A stretch of 64,000 bases of DNA from Anaerofilum sp. An201. Lineage in GTDB: Bacteria; Bacillota; Clostridia; Oscillospirales; Ruminococcaceae. Below are positions 37,397-46,124 of the stretch, one piece after another. The position numbers and the translations under genes were made by a program. The stretch is taken from positions 1-64,000 of the forward strand of contig NZ_NFJT01000007.1 of assembly GCF_002160015.1 (NCBI RefSeq), read 5' to 3'. Under the pieces are notes generated by a model. That model searched no databases. It was not told where the DNA came from and saw only the letters and a program-made list of their open reading frames with translations. Positions within the stretch are counted from its first letter, which is position 1. Each line of letters starts with the position of its first letter.

Positions 37397-38666
37397 CGGT
37401 CCGCACCACCTTTGCTCCCAGTTGTTCCAGCGTTTCAAAAAAGCTCGGCCAGCTCTTGGCCACCGCGCCCGCGTCCTGCAAAACGGCCGGCACCCCCGCC
37501 GCCAGTGCGGCCACGGCGCAGGACATCACCACCCGGTGGTCGTTGTGGCTGCACAGCGCCTGCTGCGGCGCCCGCACCCGGCAGCCGCCGATCTCCACCG
37601 TGTCGGGGTCCGGCTGGCGCACCGATGCCCCGAATTTGGCCAGCTCGGCGGCCATCGCGGCGATGCGGTCGCTCTCCTTGATGCGCAGCCGTCCCGCGTT
37701 GCGGATGCGGGTGGTGCCGGTGCAGAACATCGCCAGCGCCATCAGCACCGGGCCGAGGTCGGGGCAGTCGGCGAGGTCGATGTCGATGCCGTGCAGCGGC
37801 GCGGGCTCGAAGCCGAGCAGGCCGTTCTCCCACCGCGCCTGTGCGCCGCATCGCATCAGAATGTCCAGGATGACGGCGTCGCCCTGGGCGCTTTGGGGGT
37901 CCAGCCCCGCCACCTGCACCGCGCCGGTCAGCGCGCCCAGCACCGCCGGGAAGGCGGCGTTGCTCCAGTCGGCCTGCACGCGGCAGCTGTGGGGCCGGTA
38001 GCGCTGCCCGCCCTCCACCGCGAAGGCGGTCTCGTTTTCCCCCTCGCAGGGGTGGATCTGGATGCCGAAATCGGCCAGCGTGTCCAGCGTCAGGCCCACA
38101 TAGCTGCGGCTCTCGAAGGGGTGCCGCACCCGGATGACGGAATCCTCCTCCGCCAGCGGCAGCGCGAAGAGCAGCCCGGTGATGAACTGGCTGCTCACGT
38201 CGCCGCGCAGGGCGTACTCCCCGCCCGGCAGCGGGCCGCACAGGGTGATGCCCTCGCTGTCCTGCGCAAAGCGCGCGCCCTTTTGGGCAAAGAGGTCGGC
38301 GTACACCTGCTGCGGGCGCTGGGGCAGACGCCCGTGCCCCACCAGGCGCACCGGCCTGCCGGTCTGGGCCAGAATGGGGGCCAGAAAGCGCAGGGTGCTG
38401 CCGCTTTCGCCGCAGTCCACCGGGGCGGCGGGCGCAGCGGGCATCCCGCAGCCGCGCACGGCGATCCTGCGCTCCTCCTGCCGCACCTGTGCGCCGAAGG
38501 CGCGCGCGGCGCGCAGGGTGGCGCGCAGGTCGTCCGACCATTCCAGCCCCTCCACCCGGCTCTCACCGGCCGCCAGCGCGGCGGCCAGCACCGCGCGGTG
38601 GGCCAGACTTTTGGAGGGCGGAGCCTGCACGACGCCGGCGGCCCGGCCGCTGAGGGTGATGTTCAT
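37389..38666 (-). CDS. aroA: 5-enolpyruvylshikimate-3-phosphate synthase, 425 aa
   Basis: Joins shikimate-3-phosphate and PEP. PPSKSLAHRAVLAAALA and DCGESGSTLRFLAPIL are the substrate-binding loops; LRGDVSSQFITGLLFALPLA, RIKESDRIAAMAAEL and NDHRVVMSCAVAAL follow in the usual order. Length is standard. ATG at MNITLSGRA follows GGAGGACACCCC. The glyphosate-relevant loop is not the classic LFLGNAGT, so class cannot be given by eye. Separated from aroF by repeats; probably the same direction of transcription as the other aro genes. Confidence 0.95.
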   Translation of the reverse strand: MNITLSGRAAGVVQAPPSKSLAHRAVLAAALAAGESRVEGLEWSDDLRATLRAARAFGAQVRQEERRIAVRGCGMPAAPAAPVDCGESGSTLRFLAPILAQTGRPVRLVGHGRLPQRPQQVYADLFAQKGARFAQDSEGITLCGPLPGGEYALRGDVSSQFITGLLFALPLAEEDSVIRVRHPFESRSYVGLTLDTLADFGIQIHPCEGENETAFAVEGGQRYRPHSCRVQADWSNAAFPAVLGALTGAVQVAGLDPQSAQGDAVILDILMRCGAQARWENGLLGFEPAPLHGIDIDLADCPDLGPVLMALAMFCTGTTRIRNAGRLRIKESDRIAAMAAELAKFGASVRQPDPDTVEIGGCRVRAPQQALCSHNDHRVVMSCAVAALAAGVPAVLQDAGAVAKSWPSFFETLEQLGAKVVRTDG

Positions 38667-38739
38667 GGGGTGTCCTCCATTTCGTATGCGGTCGGGGCCG
38701 CCCGCGCACGGCGGAGCGGCCCCTGCTTGTGGTTTGGTG

Positions 38740-38790
38740 GCCTTCCCCTGGCAGGGGAAGGTGGCGCGAACGCGCCGGATGAGGTCGAAT
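38740..38790. repeat. Dispersed repeat type A
   Basis: CCTTCCCCTGG-CAGGGGAAGG hairpin, stem GGCGCG-AA-CGCGCC, then GGATGAGGTCGAA, between aroF and aroA. Confidence 0.85.
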
Positions 38791-38840
38791 GTATGCCATA
38801 CGCACCGCGCTATCCCCCGGGGACAGCAAGTGCCAGCCGC

Positions 38841-38898
38841 TGGCTTCCCCCTCATCAGTCAGGCTGCGCCTGCCAGCTTCCCCCCAGGGGGAAGCCTT
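38841..38898. repeat. Dispersed repeat type B, reverse orientation
   Basis: CCCCTCATCAGTCAGGCTGCGCCTG, then AGCTTCCCCCCAGGGGGAAGCC; the stem arms are AGGC/GCCT instead of those of other copies. Confidence 0.85.
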
Positions 38899-38908
38899 TG
38901 GGCGGCGC

Positions 38909-39925
38909 TCACATGTCGCGGCCCACCACGCGGGCGATGGTGCGGCCCTTTTCGATCACGTCGGCGAAGCGGTCGGGCTTGAGGCTCTGGGCGCCGTCGC
39001 TCCAGGCGTGCTCGGGATCGGGGTGCACCTCGATGATCAGGCCGTCCGCGCCGGCGGCGATGGCGGCCAGGCTCATGCTCTCCACATACTTCCAGTTGCC
39101 GGTGGCGTGGCTGGGGTCGATGATGATGGGCAGGTGGGTCTTTTCCTTGATGATGGGGATCACAGACAGGTCCAGCGTGTTGCGGGTGTACTTTTCAAAG
39201 GTGCGGATGCCGCGCTCGCAGAAGATGACGTTCTCGTTGCCGCCCGCCATGATGTACTCGGCCGACATGATCCACTCCTCGATGGTGTTGGCCAGGCCGC
39301 GCTTGAGCAGCACCGGCTTTTTCATCTTGCCCACCGCCTTCAGCAGCTGGAAGTTCTGCATGTTGCGCGCGCCGATCTGCACCAGATCCACATATTCCTC
39401 GAACTCGTCGATGCGGTCCTCGCTCATCAGCTCGCTGACGATGGGCAGGCCGGTCTCCTCGCGCGCCTTCACCATGTCCAGGATGCCCTCGGTGCCCAGG
39501 CCCTGGAAGGCATACGGCGAGGTGCGGGGCTTATAGGCGCCGCCGCGCAGCATGGTGCCGCCGGCCGCCTTCACGGCGCGGGCGATCTCCAGCGTCTGGG
39601 CCTCGCCCTCGATGCTGCACGGGCCGCCGATCACCGCGATCTTCTCCTTGCCGCCGATCTTCACGCCGCCGGCGTCCACGATGGTGTCGGCCTCGTGGAA
39701 CAGGCGGTTCGCCTTTTTGTAGGGCGCGGCCACGCGGGTGACGCTGTCCACCCAGGGATTGGCGGCGATGATCTTCTCGTCCAGCTTGGTGGTGTCGCCC
39801 ACCAGGCCAAAGACGTTGTAGTCGGTGCCGCGGATCAGGGTGACCGAGAGGCCCTGTGCCTCGAAGCCCCGGATGATCTTCTCGATCTCCTGGGGGGGTG
39901 TGCCTCGTTTGGTGGAAATGATCAT
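38909..39925 (-). CDS. aroF: 3-deoxy-7-phosphoheptulonate synthase (AroF/AroA-beta type), 338 aa
   Basis: First step of the shikimate pathway, from PEP and erythrose-4-phosphate. An N-terminal ferredoxin-like regulatory domain (residues 1-70, MIISTKRGTPPQEIEKIIRG) precedes the barrel, as in Thermotoga-type enzymes. IGGPCSIEGEAQTLEIA, LRGGAYKPRTSPYAFQGLG, LLKRGLANTIEEW and IDPSHATGNWKYV are catalytic and metal loops. Normal length. ATG follows AAAGGGAGAGAAGAAAC. Downstream of aroQ by 77 bases. Confidence 0.95.
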   Translation of the reverse strand: MIISTKRGTPPQEIEKIIRGFEAQGLSVTLIRGTDYNVFGLVGDTTKLDEKIIAANPWVDSVTRVAAPYKKANRLFHEADTIVDAGGVKIGGKEKIAVIGGPCSIEGEAQTLEIARAVKAAGGTMLRGGAYKPRTSPYAFQGLGTEGILDMVKAREETGLPIVSELMSEDRIDEFEEYVDLVQIGARNMQNFQLLKAVGKMKKPVLLKRGLANTIEEWIMSAEYIMAGGNENVIFCERGIRTFEKYTRNTLDLSVIPIIKEKTHLPIIIDPSHATGNWKYVESMSLAAIAAGADGLIIEVHPDPEHAWSDGAQSLKPDRFADVIEKGRTIARVVGRDM

Positions 39926-40002
39926 GTTTCTTCTCTCCCTTTTTTCCCTCTATTTGTACGGCGCCGCCCGTCCGGGGCGGCGGAGCCGCTCGCAGCGGCC
40001 GC

Positions 40003-40443
40003 TCATTCGGCCTGCTCGATCTTCTCTTTCAGCTGCCGGGCGGCGATCGCATACCCCGCGACGCCCTGCCCGATCACATGCACACAGCAGGCCATCCCGG
40101 CGTAGCTGACCTGCCGGAAGGCTTCGCGCTTGGTCACGTCGCTGATGTGCACCTCGGCGGCGGGGATGGCCACCGCCTTCAGCGCGTCCAGGATGGCGAT
40201 GCTGGTGTGGGTGTAGGCGCCGGGGTTGATGACGATGCCGTCGAATCTCCCCCGCGCGGCCTGGATGGCGTCCACCAGATCGCCCTCGTGGTTCGACTGG
40301 TAGAACCCGGTCTCGATGCCCAGTTTCGCGCATTCCTGGCGGGTGATGCGCACCATGCCGTCGTAGTCCACGCTGCCGTAGATGCCCGGCTCACGCACGC
40401 CCAGCAGGTTCAGGTTCGGGCCGTTGAGTACCAGAAATTTCAT
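40003..40443 (-). CDS. aroQ: Type II 3-dehydroquinate dehydratase, 146 aa
   Basis: Dehydrates 3-dehydroquinate. LVLNGPNLNLLGVREPGIYG, YQSNHEGDLVDAIQAA, INPGAYTHTSIAILDAL and EVHISDVTKREAFRQVSY are the family's four blocks, with the active-site Tyr, His and Arg in place. Standard size for the dodecameric type. Its first 53 bases overlap the end of the aroE/aroK fusion in another frame, with AGGAGGCATTTT ahead of the ATG inside that gene. Confidence 0.96.
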   Translation of the reverse strand: MKFLVLNGPNLNLLGVREPGIYGSVDYDGMVRITRQECAKLGIETGFYQSNHEGDLVDAIQAARGRFDGIVINPGAYTHTSIAILDALKAVAIPAAEVHISDVTKREAFRQVSYAGMACCVHVIGQGVAGYAIAARQLKEKIEQAE

Positions 40444-41671
40444 AAAATGCCTCCTCGATGGCCCGGGCCGTCTCTTCAAACGTCCCGGTGTTGGATACCG
40501 TGCGGTGGGCGGCGGCGCGGTAGAGCGGGCCGCGCACCCGGAGCATCTCCTCCAGCGCCCCGCGGCTTTTGGACAGCGGCCGCTTTCCCCCCACCGCCAG
40601 CTGGTCCAGCGGGCGGTCGATGTGCACCACCGGCCCGTTCTGGCGCAAAGCGCGCACGTTCTCTTTGCGCAGCACCGCGCCGCCGCCGGTGGACAGCACC
40701 TGCCCGTTTTTCGCGCCGAAGCGGCGGCAGACCTCGCTCTCAAGGTCCCGGAACCCCGCCTCGCCCTTCTGGGCGAAGATCTCCGGGATGGGCATGCCCG
40801 CCTCTTTTTCGATCTCGTCGTCGAGGTCCACGAAGGTCTTGCCCAGCCGCGCGGCCAGCGCTTTGCCCAGGCTCGACTTGCCGCAGCTGGGCATCCCCAC
40901 CAGCGACAGGTTGCTCAGCTTTGCTTTCAGGATGCCGTGCACCCGGGCGATCTCGCTCTCGGGGATGTCCCGGCCGGTGAACTGCCGCGCGGCGTACACC
41001 GCCTGGGCCACCAGCATCTCGAATCCCCCCGCGGCGGGGATGCCCGCGTCCCGGGCGCGCAGCACCAGCTCGGTACAGAAGGGGTTATACACCACGTCGA
41101 ACACCGCCTCGCAGGCGGGGAACCACTCCATCTGCACCATGCAGCCGCCGTTGTCGGGGAACATCCCGGCGGGGGTGGTGTTGACGATCACCTGCACGTC
41201 CCGGCGGGCGGCGGCCTGTTCATAGGTGAGCGCGCCGTCTGCGCCGGTGCGCCCGGCGCGCAGCACTTCGGCGGCCCCGGCCCGGCGGGCGGCGGCACAG
41301 ACGGTGCGGCTGGTACCGCCGGTGCCCAGCACCAGCACCGTTTTGCCCTCCATGCTGCACCCGTGGGCGCGCACGAGGTATTCAAACCCGGCGAGGTCGG
41401 TATTATAGCCGTACAGACGCCCCTCCCGGTTCACCACCGTGTTCACCGCCCCGATGGCCAGCGCCCCCTCGTCCACCTCGTCCAGCAGCGGGATCACCGC
41501 CTGTTTATACGGAATGGTGACGTTCAGCGCCTTGAATTCCCGCTTTGCGAACAGCTCCTCCAGCTGTTCCGACTCGAGGGGGCAGAGATCGTATGCATAC
41601 CCGCACAGCATCTCGTGGATGATCTTGGAATAGCTGTGGCCCAGCCTGCGGCCGATGAGTCCGTATTCCAT
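40391..41671 (-). CDS. aroE/aroK: Fused shikimate dehydrogenase - shikimate kinase, 426 aa
   Basis: Residues 1 to about 255 are AroE: YGLIGRRLGHSYSKIIHEML, ALNVTIPYKQAVIPLLDEV, GAVNTVVN, GYNTDLAGFEYL and VLGTGGTSRTV. Residues about 265-426 are AroK: P-loop LVGMPSCGKSSLGKALA, DLDDEIEKEAGM, FRDLESEV and LSTGGGAVLR. These catalyse consecutive steps (dehydroshikimate to shikimate to shikimate-3-phosphate), so the fusion may channel the product. The C-terminal tail GTQRPEPEPAGRA lies wholly within the overlap with aroQ. The gene begins three bases after aroC. Confidence 0.94.
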   Translation of the reverse strand: MEYGLIGRRLGHSYSKIIHEMLCGYAYDLCPLESEQLEELFAKREFKALNVTIPYKQAVIPLLDEVDEGALAIGAVNTVVNREGRLYGYNTDLAGFEYLVRAHGCSMEGKTVLVLGTGGTSRTVCAAARRAGAAEVLRAGRTGADGALTYEQAAARRDVQVIVNTTPAGMFPDNGGCMVQMEWFPACEAVFDVVYNPFCTELVLRARDAGIPAAGGFEMLVAQAVYAARQFTGRDIPESEIARVHGILKAKLSNLSLVGMPSCGKSSLGKALAARLGKTFVDLDDEIEKEAGMPIPEIFAQKGEAGFRDLESEVCRRFGAKNGQVLSTGGGAVLRKENVRALRQNGPVVHIDRPLDQLAVGGKRPLSKSRGALEEMLRVRGPLYRAAAHRTVSNTGTFEETARAIEEAFYEISGTQRPEPEPAGRA

Positions 41672-41674
41672 CGC

Positions 41675-42784
41675 TCATCCCTCCGTCTGCCAGCCGGGGC
41701 CGAACTGCTGGGTGTACAGGTCCAGCAGGCCGATCGCGCAGGCGGCGTCCTGCACGGCGCGGGCGCGGGGCAGGATGCAGGGGTCGTGGCGGCCCTGGAT
41801 CTGGATATCGGCGTTCTGTTTGGCGGCATAGTCCACCGTCTGCTGCGGCTTGTAGATGCTGGGGGTGGGCTTGACCACCGTGCGCAGCACCACCGGCATG
41901 CCGTTCGTGATGCCGCCATTGATGCCGCCGTTGCGGTTGGTGGCGGTGACGACGCGGCCGTCCTGCATGCGGAAAGGGTCGTTGGCCGCGCTGCCGCGCA
42001 GCGCCGCGAAGCCGAAGCCCTCGCCGAACTCCACGCCCTTCACCGCCGGGATGCTGAACAGAAGCTGTGCCAGCGTGCTCTCAACGCTGCCGAAGAACGG
42101 CTCGCCCAGCCCGGCCGACAGGCCGGTGACCGCCGTCTCCAGCACGCCGCCCACGCTGTCGCCCTCGGCGGCGGCCGCGCGGATGGCGATGCGCATGGCG
42201 TCGCCGGCGGCCTCGCTGAGCACCGCGAAGTCCATCCCGTTCAGCTTCTCCTGCTGGGCGCGGAGGGTCTCCTCGTCGGCGGCAAAGGGGCGGTCCTCCA
42301 CCCCGGCGCAGCAGCGCAGATGGGTGGCGATGACCACCCCCTTCTGCTCCAGCGCATACCGGCACAGGGCGCCCGCCGCCACCAGCGCGGCGGTGATGCG
42401 GCCGGAGAAATGCCCGCCCCCGCGCGCGTCCTGCCAGCCGTGGTATTTGGCGTGGGCGGTGTAGTCGGCGTGGCCCGGGCGCAAAAGGTCGGCCGTTTTG
42501 GCATAGTCGCCGCTGCGGGTGTTCTGATTCCTTATAAGAAGGGTCACGGCGGTGCCGGTGGTGCGGCCGTTGTACACGCCGCTGACGAACTCCACCCCGT
42601 CCGCCTCGGTGCGGCCGGTGGACAGCCCGTCCGCGCGGGCGCGGCGGCGGTCCATCTGGGCGGCGACGTATCCCTCTTCCACACGCAGGCCGGGCGCGAG
42701 GCCGTCGATCACCGCGCCTACCGCCGGGCCGTGGCTTTCGCCGAAGATGGTCACCGCCACGGCGGTGCCGAAGGTGTTTTTCAT
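41675..42784 (-). CDS. aroC: Chorismate synthase, 369 aa
   Basis: Makes chorismate from EPSP using reduced FMN. GESHGPAVGAVIDGLAPGL, GRTTGTAVTLLIRNQNTRSG, RPGHADYTAHAKYHGW and GGGHFSGRITAALVAAGAL, then NRNGGINGGITNGMPV, are canonical. Full length. The ATG overlaps the aroB stop by four bases. Confidence 0.96.
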   Translation of the reverse strand: MKNTFGTAVAVTIFGESHGPAVGAVIDGLAPGLRVEEGYVAAQMDRRRARADGLSTGRTEADGVEFVSGVYNGRTTGTAVTLLIRNQNTRSGDYAKTADLLRPGHADYTAHAKYHGWQDARGGGHFSGRITAALVAAGALCRYALEQKGVVIATHLRCCAGVEDRPFAADEETLRAQQEKLNGMDFAVLSEAAGDAMRIAIRAAAAEGDSVGGVLETAVTGLSAGLGEPFFGSVESTLAQLLFSIPAVKGVEFGEGFGFAALRGSAANDPFRMQDGRVVTATNRNGGINGGITNGMPVVLRTVVKPTPSIYKPQQTVDYAAKQNADIQIQGRHDPCILPRARAVQDAACAIGLLDLYTQQFGPGWQTEG

Positions 42785-43836
42785 TCCTCTTCCCCCTTTG
42801 TGCGGGGGGCCACGCCGTCCGACGTGCCCAGCACCACCGCTTCCACTTCCGCAAACGGCACCTTGTCCAGCCGGAACTGCCCGGCGCGCGGGATCTTCAC
42901 CACCGTGATGAAGCCGCTCTGGGCCTTTTTGTCGTGCCGCATGGCGGCGGCCACCGCCGGGCGGTCGTAGTGCACCCGGGCGGGCAGGCCCAGCCGGCGG
43001 TAGATGCGGCGCACCCGGGCGGCCAGCTTTTTGTCCTCCAGCATCGGCAGGATGCCCAGCGCCACGCACTCGCCGTGGTACAGGCTGCGGTGGCCGTGCA
43101 GCGCGGCGGCGCTCTCGATGCCGTGGCCGATGGTGTGGCCCAGGTTCAGCGCGGCGCGGTCGCCCTGCTCGGTCTCGTCCCGCTCCACGATATTCTTTTT
43201 CACGATCAGGCTGCGGTAGATCACTTCCTCGATCCGGTCGCGGTAGTCCTCCTCCTCGAGCAGGCGCAGGATCTCGGTGTCGGCCAGAAGGCCGGCTTTC
43301 ACCGCCTCGGCCAGACCCGCCGCATAGTGGCGCGGCTCGAGGGTGTCGAGGGTGTCGGGGTCGACGACCACCAGCCGCGGCTGCCAGAAGGCGCCCACGA
43401 TGTTCTTGGTCCCGGCAAAGTTCACCGCCGTCTTGCCGCCGATGGAGGAATCGATCTGCGCCAGGGTGGTGGTGGGGATGTTCACGAAGTCCACGCCGCG
43501 CATATAGCAGGCCGCGGCGAACCCGGCCAGGTCGCCCACCACGCCGCCGCCCACCGCGATCACCAGATCCCGGCGGCCGAAGTTCTCCTCCAGCATCCTG
43601 GCCAGCAGCTGCCGCCACATCTCGATGCTCTTGCTGCCCTCGCCCTGCGGCACGGTGACGGTGAAGGGCTGTCCGCACTGGCCGGCCACCGCCTGCACAT
43701 ACTGCACCGGCACGCCGTCGTCGGTGACGATGAGCACCTTGCGGTCCAGATGGATCAGCTGGCCCAGACGGCCCAGGCTCCCCCGTTTGATGATGATGTC
43801 GTAGCTGCGCTGGCCCAGCCGCATGGTCAGTTTCAT
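42781..43836 (-). CDS. aroB: 3-dehydroquinate synthase, 351 aa
   Basis: Cyclises DAHP to 3-dehydroquinate with NAD and a divalent metal. VPQGEGSKSIEMW, AVGGGVVGDLAGFAAACYMR, NIPTTTLAQIDSSIGGKTAV and LNLGHTIGHGIES (metal ligands) are present in order. Normal length. ATG at MKLTMRLGQ follows AAAGGAGGAAACGAT; coupled by overlap to both pheA and aroC. Confidence 0.96.
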   Translation of the reverse strand: MKLTMRLGQRSYDIIIKRGSLGRLGQLIHLDRKVLIVTDDGVPVQYVQAVAGQCGQPFTVTVPQGEGSKSIEMWRQLLARMLEENFGRRDLVIAVGGGVVGDLAGFAAACYMRGVDFVNIPTTTLAQIDSSIGGKTAVNFAGTKNIVGAFWQPRLVVVDPDTLDTLEPRHYAAGLAEAVKAGLLADTEILRLLEEEDYRDRIEEVIYRSLIVKKNIVERDETEQGDRAALNLGHTIGHGIESAAALHGHRSLYHGECVALGILPMLEDKKLAARVRRIYRRLGLPARVHYDRPAVAAAMRHDKKAQSGFITVVKIPRAGQFRLDKVPFAEVEAVVLGTSDGVAPRTKGEEE

Positions 43837-44912
43837 ATCGTTTCCTCCTTTGTAAAGACGCCCAGCAGCTTCACGCTGCGGCACACCCCGCGCAGGTCCT
43901 CCAGCAGCCGCCCGGCGTCGGGCGCGGCCACGTTGCCCACCAGCTCGGCGTAGAAATAGTATTCCCACGGCGTGTTGGGCAGCGGGCGGCTCTTGATGCT
44001 CTCCATATTGAAGCCCTGCCGGCCGATGGTCTCGATCACCCGCGCCAGCTGCCCGGCCTTGTGGTCCACCGTGAACAGGATGCTGAACCGGTTGCCCCCG
44101 GCGGGCAGCTGCGGCGCGATGACGATGAACCGGGTGGTGTTGCCGTCCGCACCGTTCACCCCCGCCGCCAGCACCTCCAGCCCGTACAGCGCCGCCGTCT
44201 CGGCGCTGGCGATGGCGCCCAGCGTCCTGTCTCCCGTCTCGGCCACATGCCTGGCCGCCAGCGCGGTGTTGGGGTACTCGATGCCCGCCGCGCCCAGCTG
44301 GCGCAGAAACCGCGCGCTCTGGCGCAGGCCCTGCGGGTGGCTGTATACCGTTTTGATGTCGGCCAGGCTCGCGCCGGGCAGGCCCAGCAGGTTCTGCACC
44401 ACCGGCAGGTCGTACACCTGCACCACATGGCAGCTGTGCGCAAAGCACAGGTCCAGCACCTCGCCCACGTCGCCGGTGCTGGAGTTTTCAAACGGCAGCA
44501 CGCCATAGGCGGCCTCGCCCTTCTCCACCGCCTCGAACACGTCGCTCCAGGCGGGATAGTGCACCGCCTGCGCGCGGGGGAACAGGCGGGTCAGCGCGAT
44601 GTGCGCGAAGGCACCCTCCACCCCCTGGTAGGCCACCTTGTCGCGGCCCAGCACCCGCGCCTGGTACTGGCGGGAGAGGGCCATCAGGTCCTTCTGCCAG
44701 GCGGCGTAGTAGTCCCGCAGCGCGGGCGACTGGATGCGCGCGGTATTCTTTTCGATCACCTCGGCCTCGCGGGAGGCGTCCAGCACCGGCATGCCGGTGG
44801 CTTTTTTATATTCGATCACTCCCTGCACGGCCTGCATGCGCGCTTCAAACAGGCGGGCCAGCTCGGCGTCGATGGCGTCGATCTGTGCGCGGGACTGCTG
44901 CAATTGATCCAC
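43833..44912 (-). CDS. pheA: Bifunctional chorismate mutase - prephenate dehydratase, 359 aa
   Basis: P-protein for phenylalanine synthesis. The N-terminal 85 residues are an AroQ-class chorismate mutase (IDAIDAELARLFEARMQAVQ and VLDASREAEVIEKN). Prephenate dehydratase follows (VAYQGVEGAFAHIA, LPFENSSTGDVGEVLDL, SHPQGLRQSARFL, GNTTRFIVIAPQ), then an ACT domain (FSILFTVDHKAGQLARVIET and NMESIKSRPLPNTPWEYYFY), where phenylalanine would inhibit. The start codon is GTG after GAAGGAGGAACCACGACA. First gene of the aromatic operon behind a good promoter. Confidence 0.95.
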   Translation of the reverse strand: MDQLQQSRAQIDAIDAELARLFEARMQAVQGVIEYKKATGMPVLDASREAEVIEKNTARIQSPALRDYYAAWQKDLMALSRQYQARVLGRDKVAYQGVEGAFAHIALTRLFPRAQAVHYPAWSDVFEAVEKGEAAYGVLPFENSSTGDVGEVLDLCFAHSCHVVQVYDLPVVQNLLGLPGASLADIKTVYSHPQGLRQSARFLRQLGAAGIEYPNTALAARHVAETGDRTLGAIASAETAALYGLEVLAAGVNGADGNTTRFIVIAPQLPAGGNRFSILFTVDHKAGQLARVIETIGRQGFNMESIKSRPLPNTPWEYYFYAELVGNVAAPDAGRLLEDLRGVCRSVKLLGVFTKEETI

Positions 44913-44960
44913 TGTCGTGGTTCCTCCTTCTGCTCCGGCAGCGCCGGGTTAGATAGAATC

Positions 44961-44989
44961 AGTATAGCACATTCAACAAAAACCATCAA
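44961..44989 (-). promoter_or_regulatory. Promoter of the pheA-aro operon
   Basis: TTGATG, 17-base spacer, TATACT on the minus strand with TG-C before the -10. The leader of about 40 bases is too short for a riboswitch or leader peptide. Confidence 0.75.
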
Positions 44990-45122
44990 GAAATTTGGAA
45001 CAAAATGCAGTTTTTTCGTATAAAAAAACAAGAGGCCCTGCGGCCCCTTTCCGGTGCAAAATGACGAAAACTGCGCGCGCCTGGGAGCAGAACCCCGGCC
45101 AGCGGGGCGATTTTCGGCGCCA

Positions 45123-45270
45123 AAGGCTTCCCCCTTGGGGGGAAGCTGTCGCCGCAGGCGACTGATGAGGGGAAAGCTGCCGGTATCCACAAACCCGCCG
45201 CAAACACGAGGGTTCTGTAAACCAAGCCCTGTGCAGACGGCACGGCTTCCCCTTCATCCGCCCGGCTTCT
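45123..45270. repeat. Dispersed repeat type B plus partial second copy
   Basis: 45123-45174: GGCTTCCCCCTTGGGGGGAAGC, stem GTCGCC-GCA-GGCGAC, then TGATGAGGGG and a tail with CCGGTATCCACAAACCCGC. 45231-45270: GTGCAGACGGCACGGCTTCC, then CATCCGCCCGG, matching the head at 50.02 kb. Fills the pheA-sdaAA gap. Confidence 0.85.
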
Positions 45271-46124
45271 CACCCGAACAGCTGCCGCGCGATCTCCTTG
45301 CCGGTGGCGGTGGCCGCGATGCCGCCCAGCGCCGTCTCCCGGAACTCCACCGGCAGACGCCGCCCCACCTTGTACATGCTCTCGATCACCTCGTCGGCGG
45401 GGATCAGGCAGCTCTGTCCCGCCAGCGCCATGTCCGCGCTGGCCAGCGCGTTCACACTCTGGCTGGCGTTGCGGAAGGAACAGGGCAGCTGCACCAGCCC
45501 CGCCACCGGGTCGCAGATCAGGCCCATGCAATTGATCAGTGCGATGGCGCAGGCTTCGGCGCAGGCCTTGGCGCTGCCTCCGGCCATCTGCACCGCACCG
45601 GCCGCCGCCATCGCCGCCGCCGTGCCGCACTCGGCCTGGCAGCCCCCCTCCGCGCCCGACACGGTGGCGTTGCGGGTGATCACCGCGCCGATGCCGGTGG
45701 CCACCACCAGCGCCTGCAGCACCTGCTCCTCGCTCGCCTGCAAACGCTCGGCCGCCGTCAGCAGCACGGCCGGAAGGATGCCGCAGGCGCCCGCGGTGGG
45801 GGCGGCGCAGATGCGTCCCATCCCGGCGTTCACCTCGCTGGAGGAAAAGGCCATCGCCATCATGTGGTTGATGTCGGCCCCCATCAGCCCGGCGCCGTAG
45901 CTCTCCTGCCGGGCGGCCTGCCCGCTGATGAGCCCGCCGATCATCGGCTGCGGCTGGGCCAGCGCCCGCTGCGCGCTGGCCTTCATCACCTGCCAGCGGC
46001 GCGCGAACTCGTCCCAGATCTCCGTTTCCGGGCGCTGCGACAGCGCCGCCTCATCCTCCACGATCACCGTATACAAGGGCTTCGAGGTGGCTGCCGCCAC
46101 CAGCTGCTTGACAGTGTTATACAT
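45270..46124 (-). CDS. sdaAA: L-serine dehydratase, iron-sulfur type, alpha subunit, 284 aa
   Basis: Deaminates L-serine to pyruvate, oxygen-sensitive. GICAAPTAGACG-like block RICAAPTAGACGILPAVLL and the Cys ligands in GGCQAECGTAAAMAAA, INCMGLICDPVAGLVQ and PCSFRNASQ hold the [4Fe-4S] cluster. Normal length for the two-subunit type. It overlaps the beta-subunit gene by eight bases. No clear terminator follows; a dispersed repeat does. Confidence 0.95.
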   Translation of the reverse strand: MYNTVKQLVAAATSKPLYTVIVEDEAALSQRPETEIWDEFARRWQVMKASAQRALAQPQPMIGGLISGQAARQESYGAGLMGADINHMMAMAFSSSEVNAGMGRICAAPTAGACGILPAVLLTAAERLQASEEQVLQALVVATGIGAVITRNATVSGAEGGCQAECGTAAAMAAAGAVQMAGGSAKACAEACAIALINCMGLICDPVAGLVQLPCSFRNASQSVNALASADMALAGQSCLIPADEVIESMYKVGRRLPVEFRETALGGIAATATGKEIARQLFG

